Shown piece after piece: positions 11,319 to 22,899 of a DNA stretch of 64,000 bases. The notes beneath the pieces are model-generated. The model saw nothing but the letters and a program-made list of their open reading frames with translations, was not told the DNA's origin and searched no databases. Positions within the stretch are counted from its first letter, which is position 1; each line of letters begins with the position of its first letter. Origin of the DNA: Branchiostoma floridae (taxonomy: Eukaryota > Chordata > Leptocardii > Amphioxiformes > Branchiostomatidae); assembly GCF_000003815.2 (NCBI RefSeq), contig NC_049996.1, forward strand, positions 5,163,069 to 5,227,068. Reading direction: 5' to 3'. The translations under genes were made by a program, and so were the position numbers.

Positions 11319-11450
11319 CGAAACCATTCAACGCGTCGGTGACTGAATATTCCAACCTGGGCTTGAACTTACGGTTTTGGTTTTGTTGAAAAAGGTGCCT
11401 CACATGTGGGTTCCTAACCTTTTTTGTCATCGGCATCGCTATCTCGGTAA
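11319..11450. repeat. Dispersed repeat D2, copy a
   Basis: CCGAAACCATTCAACGCGTC, CCAAC..GGGCTTG.ACTTACGGTTTTGG and GTGCCTCACATGTGG recur in the same order at 15430-15570. Family unknown. Confidence 0.65.
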
Positions 11451-12113
11451 TATTGCTATAAAATCATCCAAGTAAGAATACTATAGCATTCGATGATAGT
11501 CTAGGACCGTCGCAGAATCCCCTCTTCACATAGGCTTCCCTCAGCTAAACCACCAAGTCCTCCACCGCACCCCAGGCAAACTGCTCTGTCGCCACTCGAT
11601 CTTGATCACGGATCCATCCCACCTAGATCCACTCACCACTGATTTTGGCATATGTCATTATGCAGGGGCTTAGGAGCCCCTGGCCGATGGTATGGCCGCA
11701 GTCAAAGTGTCGGAGCATTTTTACATTCGACCAGCCTCAGAGCATTGTCGAAGTAGTGAAACGTCTGAGAGGCAGTTTCTGTTAACGAAACAAAGGTCTA
11801 ATGTCAATCTTTCGTTATCACGCGTAAATGTGTCAAACGTTGTATAGGAAAGGACAAGTTTTTTGTGCTCTCCTTGAACTGTGAAATATTTGTACAAGTG
11901 AAAGAATATTGGACTAGAGAAAGTACGAAACCGTGTTTTAATATTTTTTTAAAGATTTTGCCTTCACAAAACTATGCTTAAAACAAAAAGGAGCACATTG
12001 ATCAATGTCTTTATAATAGAGGTCCTAAGAAAAACACATTTTTCCAGTTAACCGCAGAACGGGTTTATTCAATGCAGGCCATGGGTTCCAGCGAGTGTGT
12101 ATACGTATGAGTG
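11451..12113. other. Unannotated interval
   Basis: No coding or structural feature that I can support. Confidence 0.35.
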
Positions 12114-12205
12114 TTAACCCTACCCAGACTTTGGGAGGGGCGCTAAAAGTGCCTGCGCCATTATTAACGTCGTGTTACTCCCAAATGGCTTTTGCTAGAA
12201 CAAGA
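12114..12205. mobile_element. piggyBac-like MITE left-end relic
   Basis: TTAA followed by CCCTACCCAGACTTTGGGAGGGGCGCTAAAA, then ACTCCCAAATGGCTT..GCTAGA. The block after the terminus matches the relic at 10286-10360, giving a sub-family. No right end is visible, so it is truncated. Confidence 0.55.
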
Positions 12206-13156
12206 TGAGAATACTATGAGATGCATGATAAATATTGAATCAGATATATATAATTTTACATGTTTATCTATCACAATACTACCAAAATTGTCTTTTTTTG
12301 TGCTACATGATAAGTAATTATTTAGATACAAGTACAGGTTGTACGTTTGTTATTCATCTAGACCGTGATAGATATTATCATGTCAAGTCCACTTCTCGTC
12401 CCCACATTTGGGCTTGAATAGCGACTGACATAGGCCAAAATTTCAAACTTATTTTGATAATAATCGTACATAATTGCTTTAAAGATAAGGGCTAAAGTAT
12501 GGTTCAGATGGTCAAGTAAACAGTCATACTCTTTTCGAAAATAAACATGCAAGCTGCGCAAGACATATTTTCCTTTTCCGTGACCGTGAGCTGCTGCCAG
12601 TGTACATTATCATTATTTCATCTGAAACTGGCTACAGAATAACAAATGCTGGTAGCAACCATGAACAGCATATAATCAGAAAGAAACATTATTTTCAAAA
12701 AGCTGAGTAGGGATTAGAGCCTTAACACATGTTTGTGTTTTGTGACAAAAACTACATTCTGTTTGGAAATAATGAATAATCTGGACAACCTATGTGTTTG
12801 GTGGTTTTGTTTGACGATTGTGCAACATTGCATAAACACAATGGATTTGTACATGCTGCCAATTACAACAGTTCTCCGTATAGAAATAATTTATCAGTGA
12901 AATCTCATCAACATACCAGCAATTATCCATTTGTAGGTACAACGCAGGTGGCAGCTTGTTGTTGTACTTCTGTAAAGAAAATTAGAATACAGTGTTGTGT
13001 CATTGATTTATTCTATATAGAGAGATATATGATTCATCAAACATGAATAATACGTCATGGAATACATGTGGTCATACTGTGTTGATATGTGCAGTTATAT
13101 TCACCCTTGCAACTCTCCGGAGTGTGGACAGCAACACATTGCACGTCAGGTAGATG
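12206..13156. other. Unannotated interval
   Basis: AT-rich; only short open frames without motif or splice support. Confidence 0.35.
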
Positions 13157-13459
13157 TCATGTGGTCATCTTAGGTTCACAAAAGCATATGCCTGACCCAA
13201 TCCGTGCGAACCAAAACTCCTGTGACGTGGGTTCTTCCACTTCTCTGAATCCTGTTGGCAACAGAAGACCATCATTAGTTTGGGTAGATACTGGACCATT
13301 CAAGGAGCATGACTGTAAGTTACGGCATGAGGTCACATGACTTCTTCTTCGTCGTGTCATCACTAAACCTTTCCTGCTCCAATACTCCACACACTCCCTT
13401 CCTATGGGGGTCAGAGCTTCCAGATCTTCTTTGGTCACATGGCTTATACTGGATGACAA
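13157..13459 (-). CDS. Hypothetical coding-like segment
   Basis: An open stretch of 100 codons on the minus strand with protein-like composition, including KEDLEALTPIGRECVEYWSR and GLLLPTGFREVEEPTSQEFW. A plausible acceptor (CATCCAG) lies just upstream at about 13455. I do not recognise the family. It could be one exon of another multicopy gene. The start codon at 13459 is the first ATG and is not strongly supported. Confidence 0.3.
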   Translation of the reverse strand: MSSSISHVTKEDLEALTPIGRECVEYWSRKGLVMTRRRRSHVTSCRNLQSCSLNGPVSTQTNDGLLLPTGFREVEEPTSQEFWFARIGSGICFCEPKMTT

Positions 13460-13902
13460 TTAATAAACATTCTAAAAATAAAAGTAAGAGGTAAAAAGGA
13501 TTCTATCACAACGTCAGAATAAACTGCACAACAGCTATGACCGGCAATGACTATTTCCTAGCACACAGTCTTGTCAGCCTGAGTTTCCGATTGCATGTAC
13601 ATTCAATATCTCATGTTACCTTTAAATTGACTTGTGTCCATTTCAACAACTCTAAGATTAAAGAAAAACAAATTCTACCTTTGTCTTTTGCGCAAAGTGG
13701 GGAAAAGCAGTTTTGATACATGCCATCTATAATGTATGTATGGATGATGGATCATACTAGGCAGAGTGTGCCTTTCCCAAGTACACCTGTCTCTCAATCC
13801 TATGGACAGTAAATTGTGCAGTGTTGAAAAGATATGTGCTACACATTCTTAGTGTTGATTACATCTATATACTCAAACAAAAGTATGAATGATTATAATT
13901 TT

Positions 13903-14026
13903 ATTCTTGAGAAGTAGTTTAACTGTAAAATCCAATACAAAAATTGGACTCACCCAAATTTTCGACTGTACAGCACCGGTAGTTGTCAAGGAATGTTGGT
14001 TTTTACAGTTAAACTAGTTCAAGAAT
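13903..14026. repeat. Imperfect inverted repeat (about 27-bp arms)
   Basis: ATTCTTGAGAAGTAGTTTAACTGTAAAA at 13903-13930 is mirrored by TTTTACAGTTAAACTAGTTCAAGAAT at 14001-14026, enclosing about 70 bp that includes CAGCACCGGTAGTTGTC. It forms a small hairpin-like element overlapping the tandem repeat described next. Confidence 0.6.
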
Positions 14027-15330
14027 GACGTCTATACCAACACAGATGAATTTTAAAGTTAACAGTTAGTGTAACGGTTAATATGATAAAAAATCCTACA
14101 GGAAATCATATAATGAAGTTGGAACTGTCCAATGCACACCGTCCTATTGATATGTTAACCCTCAAGCACCCGGCCTTTTTTTGCGACTAAAATGACCGAG
14201 TGAGGTCCAAACGGACCCCAAAATGTTTTGTTCATAATATCTCAGTTCTAATTCCTATCGGTGATCATTGTGCATACATTGCTTCGTCAATGTAAGAGGA
14301 ATATTTTGAAATGTTAAGGTTTTGCTAATCCTACCTCATTATCATAATTTATGCAAAAGATCAGAAGGACCATGTTTTGCACTAAGCCCATTCTGACCAG
14401 AGAGGTGATTTTTGAGGCCCTCAGCAAGCTTTATGTCGCATAACTCATGAACGGCTCGTACTAAAGCTACGAAACTTAATAATATATCGCAAAATATTGT
14501 TAGCAAAATATTTTTGTCAATAAAGTAAATTTATCATTATTTAGGGTTGCCATGGCAATGGAATTCTGACAGGCATATTTTTGCAAAAATTTTCCAATTT
14601 CGATTTAAACAAGGTTTTTTGGTAAACCATGCTTGTTTTCTTACAACAATAAAATTCTATGAAGTTAAATGCTATTTTCATGATTCAAATTTATAATTTA
14701 TGCTAATTTCATGACGTCATTAGTCAAAATCCAAGATGGCCGCCCTTATAAGCTAAATGACGTCATAATGACGTCATATTATATTGTGATGACAGAAGTG
14801 TTTAGGAGGATTTAGTTTTACATGTTTACTATTCTCTGATAGTTTGGTGGTGATAGGATAAGTAGTTAGATAGTTAGACTCAAAAGTTTGTTTCAAAACC
14901 TGCACTTTTTGGCTGGGGTCCGTTTGGACCCCAGACGGACTGATCACGGATTTTCTTTACAGCTTCCACAGTATTGTACCAATCTTCATAAAAACTTAGG
15001 AGAAGGTATAAAATACATTGGCTGACAAAGTCACGGAAGAATTTTTTCGTCCGATAAAAAATGTTCAAATGGTACTTCAAAATTTACGCCTGGGGTCCGA
15101 ATGGACCCCACTCGGGTGTTTGAGCGTTAATCTACAATTTAAATTGTATCTTCAGGTTAATGGAAGAATTTTCGACTGGACAGCACCGGTAGTTGTCAAG
15201 GAATGTTGGATTTGACGTTTGATTGACGGTTAATATGATGAAAAATCCTACAGGAAAACATATAATGAAGTTGGAACTGTCCAATGCACACCGTCCTATT
15301 GATAGGTTGATCTACAATTTAAATTGCATC
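13958..15330. repeat. Local tandem duplication interrupted by a MITE
   Basis: A unit running from TCTACAATTTAAATTG through CAGCACCGGTAGTTGTCAAG to CACCGTCCTATTGATA occurs before (13958-14154) and after (15127-15306) the MITE, and starts again at 15307. The second unit is about 180 bp. The first differs mainly by about 60 bp of extra sequence in its middle. Confidence 0.75.
14155..15130. mobile_element. piggyBac-like MITE, subfamily 1
   Basis: Bounded by TTAA at 14155-14158 and 15127-15130, with inverted ends CCCTCAAGCACCCG and CGGGTGTTTGAGCG. It has no long open frame and is therefore non-autonomous. Internally it holds GTTGCCATGGCAAT (14546-14559), TGACGTCA (14712, 14759, 14769) and CCAAGATGGC (14731). 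Three dyads of the form GGTCC-n4-GGACC lie at 14202, 14915 and 15092. Confidence 0.85.
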
Positions 15331-15429
15331 TTCAGGTGAATGGAAGAAAAAAAGTAAATTTTCAGAGGAAAATCAACCTACATCTGTTGCCTTAAGTGGA
15401 GGTTTAGGTCTTTTTTATGGCCTCCCTCT

Positions 15430-15570
15430 GCTTTGCCGAAACCATTCAACGCGTCAGCGACTGAAGACTCCAACTTAGGCTTGTACTTACGGTTTTGGTG
15501 TTTTTGGAAAATGTGCCTCACATGTGGATTTCTCCAAGTTTCCTAACCTTGTTACCGGCATCGTTATTTT
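15430..15570. repeat. Dispersed repeat D2, copy b
   Basis: Same ordered blocks as 11319-11450 (CCGAAACCATTCAACGCGTC, ACTTACGGTTTTGG, GTGCCTCACATGTGG). Confidence 0.65.
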
Positions 15571-15898
15571 TGTGGCATTTTTCCAGCGCGATCCAGCAAG
15601 CAAAGCACCACCAAGGTGGAAATCGAACACACAAAATCCTGTTTACAGTTTGTAATAAAACGGAACACAACTTCTATCTTTCCTGTGAACTTTTTGTATG
15701 CATGATCTCTGTATCACAACAACAGATCATGTGAGAAATGGTGCCGACACCAAATTGAGAGAAATGTTCTCTGGCAGCCATTCGTCTGCCACATGTAGAT
15801 TTACTTCTACACGTCTTCTTTATTTTTTCAACTCAGATTTTTATTCAATTAAGATATAACGCTATATGTTCAGAATTAACACCCGTCATTTCTAGTGT

Positions 15899-15945
15899 AA
15901 TGTATTGTATTGTATCTTATGTATTGTATTGTATTGTATAGTCGC
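15899..15945. repeat. (TGTAT)n microsatellite
   Basis: Reiterated TGTAT units (TGTATTGTATTGTATC...), also seen in reduced form at 23060-23105 in the partner repeat. Confidence 0.75.
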
Positions 15946-16659
15946 GTATTTACCTGAATGTGTTTACTTTATCTGGCGCGTTCTGGCAGCTCTTCTTTAA
16001 GGTTTCGGACCGGAGTATTTTCCTGACTTTGTAGCTAATCCGACACCCTCGGGCGAAAGGGCTGTCATTTCCCTAGGACACATGAGCCGAATTTTTCATG
16101 ACTCTGATGGAAGGTGGACAGTATGCCATGCAGCTTCGTGATTCACTGATTTAATGGATTCTGTTTCTACACTATTTGGGGTAAATAGTAACAAGAAAAC
16201 ATAGTAGAAAGAAAGCATTAGAAATTTTTGAAGACTTCCATCAAGTTTAAACCCCGTTCGCCTGTTCATCGAGCTGTAACAGGTTGTTGATAATGACCCT
16301 GAAAAGTGCCTGTATCGTGGCGCCGCCACGCGGCTTGGCTGAGTATTACATGAAAGTTCCATTTTCACAACTGGACATTTTTACAGGCAATTTGTAGACG
16401 TTTAATACAATTCAATAACTGCACAAATATGTGCAGAACTGTTTTGTCTGTAAATAGAATGAATGCTTTTACCTCAAGTGATATTCCAATACAAGAAAAT
16501 GCCGGAAAAGCAGCACTGCGCACCCCAAAGCCACGGCACAGGTCAACGTCATCAACTTATGTTCCAAAACAGTCGCGTTGCTAAGTTATCCTTGGTAATG
16601 ACGTAACTCCAAAACAAATTTCTAAATCGAGCAATCCGTCAACGGTTCATTGATTCAAA

Positions 16660-17350
16660 TGAGTGGTAAGTAAGGCTCGGCAACAGACGCATATCCCGTT
16701 ACAGCTGGCAGAAATAAAAGTCAGTTCCACTGGACACGATGATAGTCAGAGTAATGATGTAGAGCCCCCGGACGAAACCGACGCCGATGTCATCACAGAA
16801 ATGATTGTGTTGCCAGCCGAATCAAGCGATATCATATAAGTAAATAAAGCCGTAAGACCAAAAAAAGCGTAAAGATTGAGGTGGGGAATGAAGTAAGACG
16901 CAGGAGCACGGGTCACATAGTAGACGATGATAATAAAGCGGTAGATACAGACGTAGAGGACCACTATAGTTACACAAATTACCAGCGTGTCGACAGTGGC
17001 ATTTGCAGTTTGGCATGGTGCCCGTCTGTAGACGACACACCTGGCAGGCTCCGGCCCAGACAGCGGCCGCCTACGGTTTTAGACAGCCTGGCAGAAGTGC
17101 GTCGGCTAATTAGCCTCCTACTCTTACTGCAAGTGTAACTGAAGACAGGACTTTCAATGTCCCTCTCCTCGAGAAACTAATGGATGAATTCATTTCTTCA
17201 CATAGTATTTCCATCCCCGGCTGCTTCCCCTCTAGATCCGAGCGGAAAGTGAGAGAAAATTTTGGCTCCGTTACTGTTAGGTCGTGCGATGCGGTAGGGG
17301 CTGGATCACAACGACAAGGCGCAGGCTGTACCTGGCCGCACAAGATTTAG
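16660..17350 (+). pseudogene. Decayed coding remnant inside repeat D3
   Basis: Plus-strand protein-like fragments in changing frames. First comes AEIKVSSTGHDDSQSNDVEP with an acidic tail and stop at about 16840. Further on comes TEDRTFNVPLLEKLMDEFIS, then HSISIPGCFPSRSERKVREN, ending in a stop at about 17350. Several stops lie between. I do not recognise the family. Because the flanks are repeated elsewhere, it is probably an element-encoded protein rather than a host gene. Confidence 0.35.
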
Positions 17351-17410
17351 TTAGGTTTTCTTGAGACACAGTTGCATTTTCTTGTACTCTCGTCTTCCGT
17401 CTAGTCCTAT

Positions 17411-17902
17411 ACCAATACCTAACACCAGAACCATGCCTTGTCGAATATTCTTTTGCTTCACATCACCAACGGACGTTTACGTCATTGCCTCAGGTGTTTC
17501 TGTAAGGTTTACCTTTCCTATATACAGGTAGATACTAAGGTGTGTGAGCAAATGTTCAGCTGGCTATCCAGATACAGCAGGATGACAAAGCATTAAATCC
17601 TGAAAAATTCATGTTCCTCTTGCTGTACCTCGTCCATCTCCATAATGCTCGAGAAGAATGAAAACTGAAAAGAGCATGACTGCTGACCTTATGAAGAATT
17701 ACAAAACATTGCATGCTAAGAAATACCACTTAAAATTCCATTGGGGTGATTATACCTAGACTATTGATCAAATTAATGTTTTCATTTTTAGAATCGAATT
17801 CGGTATGTGATATGTTTACGTAATTCGGAAACGAAATGTGTTCTTAGAATGGTGTCGTTTTCACCACAACTCTCATTTCAGCTCGTACGCTTGGCGTAAT
17901 AT
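17411..17902. other. Unannotated interval
   Basis: No supportable feature. Confidence 0.35.
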
Positions 17903-18850
17903 TTAACCCTCAAACCACCGTAGCTTTTTTGTGACGTAGATTACCGTATGGGGTCAAAACTGACCCCAAAACGTTTTGTACAAATACATTTTTTGTGTGA
18001 CTCTTTTTGTGATTTGTATATATGTATAGTGTCATTAATCTATGTGGAACAGTCTGACATGATTAGGTGAGAATACTTCTAGCTCATTATCATAATTTAT
18101 GCAAAAGAGGACCAACGCTATTCAGACCGGGAAGGAGGTTTTTGATGATTGTACCAACTTCAATGCCGTATAGCGCCTGAATGACTTATGCTAGGGCCAG
18201 CAAACTTAGTAACTTTTTAGAAAATGTTCATAGCAAACATTTTCAATGAACAAAATATGCTCAACATTTTTCATGTTGCCATGGCAACGGAATTCTGACA
18301 GACATGTTTATTACGAAATTTTCAAATTTTGTATCAAACATTCAAGTTTTAAGGTTTTATTGGCAAATAACAGTTGTTTATCACATCTTATGAAATTCAA
18401 CGTAAATTTCATGACTCAATATTCATAATTTATGCTAATTTGATGACGTCATTAGTCAAAATCCAAGATGGCGGCCGATATTACCTAGATGACGTCATAA
18501 TGTCGTCATATAACATGAGAATGGCACAAAAGTTGTTAGAAGAATTTTGGCTTACATGTACATCATATTCTGAAAATTTCGTGATTCTACAATAAGTAGT
18601 TTAGGTGTGGGTCGCAAAAGTTTGTTTAAAAAAATGTTGGGGTCAGTTTTGACCCCACTGGACCATGCATAAACTTTCTAAAATAACTCAATCAGCAATG
18701 AGCCAATCTCGGTAAAAACCTATCAGAAGTTATAGGACATATATACAAACTCCTGAAAGGAAATTCGTTTTCGACTAGAATTGCCATAATTACACACATT
18801 GATATAGGCCTGGGGTCAGTTTTGACCCAATACGGTGGTTTGAAGGTTCA
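17903..18850. mobile_element. piggyBac-like MITE, subfamily 2, copy a
   Basis: TTAA at 17903-17906, then CCCTCAAACCACCGTA. The right end is TACGGTGGTTTGAAGG followed by TTCA (a mutated TTAA). It contains the X-box palindrome GTTGCCATGGCAAC (18275-18288), TGACGTCA (18444, 18490), CAAGATGGCGGC (18464-18475) and GGGGTCA-n4-TGACCCC-type dyads at 17950, 18639 and 18812 (the last with one decayed base). It is very similar along its length to the copy at 25496-26465. Confidence 0.9.
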
Positions 18851-19270
18851 AAAGGCGTTAATTACATGTATTCTGTTAGGAAAGCTAACGTACGAGGCGA
18901 ACGATTGCGGGACAAAATAGATGACACAAAAATAGTATTAAAGTTAGCATAATCTACAGATTGTGACTGTTTTAGAAAGTACATTATTTTCTGAAGTGAG
19001 CAGAGAGATAATTGTGATATAACATTCTTGTTTGGTAAATCACTGTCATGTGTAATGGAAGGACTGTTAACATATCTGATCCATGGTAATTATTTAGCAC
19101 TTCGGTTGACAGCTTTTAGAAAAATCAATATTCTTTACATTAGTATAAAATACCTAGTTCGTTTTTTATTAACATAGCAATTAATAGTTAAGTGCTAGAT
19201 TGTGGATTCATTAATTGATTAGTTATTTGTCAATTACCTAAAAAAACTTCATCTGGTATGGCTGTGCAGA
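18851..19270. other. Unannotated interval
   Basis: AT-rich; no supportable feature. Confidence 0.35.
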
Positions 19271-19319
19271 CTTTACTTATTAGGTCTCTTATACTTGTTA
19301 TTAGGGGACATCATCAGCA

Positions 19320-19690
19320 CCAATCGGGCAGCAAAAACATCCAAACTCCCGAGCAAGATTGCGAAAAGGAGGATGAGGAGCTCGTGATGACGGTGGGGTT
19401 TCTCTGTAGCACCGAAGTATACGGGGTGCATGCAGACAGCTCCTCGGGGACATGGTTCCATCCCGAGATCATGAACTAGAAAACACTGCCAGGAACCTTG
19501 AGCAACTAGAGCCTGTCCTTTAGAAGAAAGGGGTAGAAAAGAAAAGGGAAGACGAGCTGGAGAGAACAGTGCAGCTTCTATCATCCACGGCGATACTATA
19601 TGCCGGCAGAAACTCCTCGATGAGATGGCGTTATCGTGTAATAGGGAGTTGGAAGAGGACAACAGTGATCTGGAGAAGCAGGAGGAAATT
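19320..19690 (+). pseudogene. Charged, coiled-coil-like coding relic
   Basis: Plus-strand fragments in shifting frames are rich in Glu, Lys and Leu: QTPEQDCEKEDEELV, then HELENTARNLEQLEP, then KREDELERTVQLL, then NRELEEDNSDLEKQEEIV. The heptad-like composition suggests a former coiled coil. Stops and frameshifts rule out an intact exon. Family not recognised. Confidence 0.3.
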
Positions 19691-20159
19691 GTATATTTTA
19701 TGGAAGTTCAATCTTTTCTAAAGTTATTAACAAATGCTTGGCAGTCACAACTATCTTGAACTAGCTTACACCAGAACAATTCCATTCAGTACCTTAAAAG
19801 GTCTGGCAGAGAAGACAAATGGCAAACATGCTTGGCATGTGTGCATTTTGATGATCGATCTAATTCAAAAAGCAAAGCTAAACATTTATCAAAAGTGCTT
19901 TGATTTATTTGTTGTTTATTTACTAGTGCCACGTAAACTAGATCGCCGCGTTAGGGTTGACCCGTTGTGCTCTTGCATTTGACGCCGTGGTAAACTGACG
20001 CACTGGTAACGCACTCCCTCCATGTGCGGAACGACGTGTAAAATATACATTCAATGAGACTATTGTCTCAAAATACACCGCATCAAGATCATTGGTATAT
20101 TTTTGAATTTAAGAAGAATGGTGACATCGAAGGCACCATTTTCGCCGGATGGACAAACT

Positions 20160-21790
20160 TATTCCAGTTCCATGTCCACTCCTTCTAAGTCCTCTGAGTC
20201 TGATATTGATCTAATAACAATGGTCCTCCCTCACCCCTTTCTGCTACCCTCATGACAAAGCCAAAATCTCTCGTCTCATCTGACTCGCAATATATCATGG
20301 GCTCAGACTTAAGGTGGACCATATCGAGTGCACATAGGTCTCTGTATCAGTTCGAGAACAGCGGAATTGAAGAATCCATTTTTGGTACAGAAACTGGTCC
20401 TCCCTCACCCCATTTCGATACACTCACGACTAAGCCAAAATCTCTCGTCTCATCTGACTTGTAATCTATCATGGGCTCAGACTTAACCCTATTCAGACCG
20501 GGGGGGGGGCTTTTGAGGCCCGCGCTAATTTTGATGTCCTATAATGCCAGAACGGCTTACGCTAGAGCCACCAAATTTGGTGAGTTTTCCTAAAATATTG
20601 TTGGCAACAATTTCACGAAGTTTGACAAATTTTCCATTTTTTCGTGTTGCCATGGCAACCGTTTGTTGACAGGCTGTTTTGCCAAAAATCACTATTTTTG
20701 GTTCTAACAATGTATTTTTCACATTTATTTGCTATATTACTGCTATTTTGTTACATAAATAAAATCTTATATTATCTAGCATATCTTTCATAATTATATA
20801 TGCATAAATTATGCTAATTTGATGACGTCATCAGCCCAAAATTTAAGATGGCGGACCGTATGGCCAGATCAAGAATAACGAGCTAATTATCCCTTAAAAT
20901 TTATAACTACCTGGTATTTTTTCATCAAAAACCATCTAAATGAATGAATTGAGTCTGTTTCCATTGCCCTTTGTGATTATTTGTTGCAAAAAAAGTATTT
21001 TTAAAAAAAATTCAAGGTGGTGATACAATATGGCGGAGCCCAACTGGTATCTTAGATGTGCATGACGTCATTTGATGACGTCATTTTGACGTCATTGCAG
21101 TTGCTATTGGCAACGCAAGTCGTAATAAACAATATTATTCTGTTATCTGCACTTGTTGTTACATTTTTGTAGAATAACTTGAAGTTTTCTGAGAATACCC
21201 TTTTTTCATGGGTCCGGCAAATATAATCAAATTGATGACGTCATAATTACGTCATCTTACGTCAACGTAACATCAAACGTCAAATACTTATCAGATATTA
21301 TGTCGATATCATGTCCTAAAAATTTGGTGGCCCTACGGCACGTCGTGTTAGAGTTATAGGACTTCAAAGTGGAGGGCCTCAAAAGCCCCCCCCCCCCCCC
21401 GGTCCAGGGATGACCAAAAAAGCCCGGTCTGAATAGGGTTAAGGCGGACCATATCGTGTGCACATAGGTCACTGTATCAACAACAGCGGAATTGAAGGCA
21501 TTCTTGGTACAGAAACTTCTGATTGTTCCACACCTAGCCTTGTCTCACCCCTTTCCACTTCCCTCACGACTAATCCTAAGTCTCTGGTCTCATCTGGTTT
21601 CATGTCCACACCTTCTGTCCTCTGTGGCTGATATTGATCTGACAAATACCACTGGTCCTCCCTCACCCCATTTTGATACACTCACGACTAAGCCAAAATC
21701 TCTAGTCTCATCTGGTTCCATGTCCACTTATTCCAACTCCTTCGTGGCTGATATTGACCTAATACCACCGGTCCTCCCTCACCCCTATCT
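20160..21790. repeat. Local tandem repeat interrupted by a MITE
   Basis: The blocks GGTCCTCCCTCACCCC, ACGACTAAGCCAAAATCTCT, GTCTCATCTG and CATGGGCTCAGACTTAAGG-GGACCATATCG recur at 20215-20340, 20395-20486 and 21443-21790. In one frame the unit encodes TGPPSPHFDTLTTKPKSLVS, seen at both 20400 and 21655, so it may derive from a repeat-containing coding region. The unit is near 180-190 bp but imperfect. Confidence 0.65.
20483..21442. mobile_element. piggyBac-like MITE, subfamily 3
   Basis: TTAA at 20483-20486 and 21439-21442. The ends are CCCTATTCAGACCGGG and CCCGGTCTGAATAGGG. Just inside lie a 10-base G run (left) and a 15-base C run (right) beside matching CTTTTGAGGCCC / GGGCCTCAAAAG blocks. 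It carries GTTGCCATGGCAAC (20646-20659), TAAGATGGCGG (20844), CAATATGGCGG, and five TGACGTCA palindromes (20823, 21063, 21076, 21087, 21236). No transposase is present. Confidence 0.9.
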
Positions 21791-21949
21791 GGTAAAACGA
21801 TGCGTCACAATAAAGACAGTATTTTACAAATCTTTGTCGACTTGCCTAATTATTTTTTATGAGTCCTGTATTTCCATATCAAACTCTGCTCTACATTTAA
21901 TAATGTTTGAATCACGTCATTATCAGACAATATTTAGCATATCTTGAGT

Positions 21950-22899
21950 ACTTGTACTTAGATATTGCGACCTTGCCCCATAACGGCCGGCCGAAGTGCG
22001 CATCGGCGCATTAAATGGCACATCTGTTTTAACGTAGTAAAGGGCGAGACAGCTGGAAAACAGTTGTAAGATGACAAGGAACAGCTTTGCTCCGGTAAGG
22101 CTTGCCACCGCGACAAAAGTAACGCCGCCTTTATTGAACATTTGGTGGGCACAGTATCAGTACGTAAAACACCCTCCACTTTAAGTTTATAATTTCAATT
22201 TTCCGATTTCATCAATCGCTGGAGCCAAAATGACAAAAGGCAACAGCTTGTTATCCCTATCCCTGACTGCATAACCCTGCACCCTGGGTTTAGGTCAATC
22301 TGCCTTGGCATCAGTGTGCTTACTTTCAATACAGACAGGATTATGGGCCCTGTCAAGATGCAACTCACGACTAAGCTGTTAATCCATCAAACACAATGGA
22401 TCAATCAATAAAACAACCGATATCAATCAAATATTTAACATACACAATACATTAATCAATAATCAGATGAGCCACTTTATCGGTCATCAATCCTGATTGA
22501 ACATAGAACTAAAAACACATAGTATGGTATACCAACAGTGTAGGTACCAGTACAAAATTAATGACATCGCAGATATTAGCCGTCTCAATGTTGGTGTACC
22601 TACGTTGGTACATGTGGGTACATGTATCTACAATCTGCCTATGATGAGGTCTTTGCGTGCAGACACTGGCTCTGATCTTTCCCCTCGCATTACCTTTCTT
22701 GCTTCTTAACCTACCAATGTATGAAGATTTAAATCTTGCATGTATAGTTATTTATTGTGAAGTTTTTCAGTTTGTTCACTGCCAGTTTCACATTTGCCGC
22801 ACCGCGATCGAAGGACTCCTCGCAAAAGGAAAGGTACCGGCCGTTCTAAACATAGTTTTATTACAGTTGCGTCTTTTGCTGTTAGCAATGCCTAAGTTT
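21950..22899. other. Unannotated interval
   Basis: Only short open frames; nothing supportable. Confidence 0.35.

Larger units (their letters stand above)
15735..17410. mobile_element. Composite repeat D3, long copy with coding relic
   Basis: The left flank (15735-15960: GACACCAAATTGAGAGAAATG, CTCTGGCAGCCAT, ACACCCGTCATTTCTAGTG, TGTATTGTATTG, CGCGTATTTAC) and the right flank (17350-17410: GGTTTTCTTGAGACA, TTCCGTCTAGTC) both recur at 22900-23420, but much closer together there. The extra internal part here contains the coding-like remnant at 16660-17350. This looks like a longer element copy and an internally deleted one. Termini and target duplications were not found. Confidence 0.45.
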
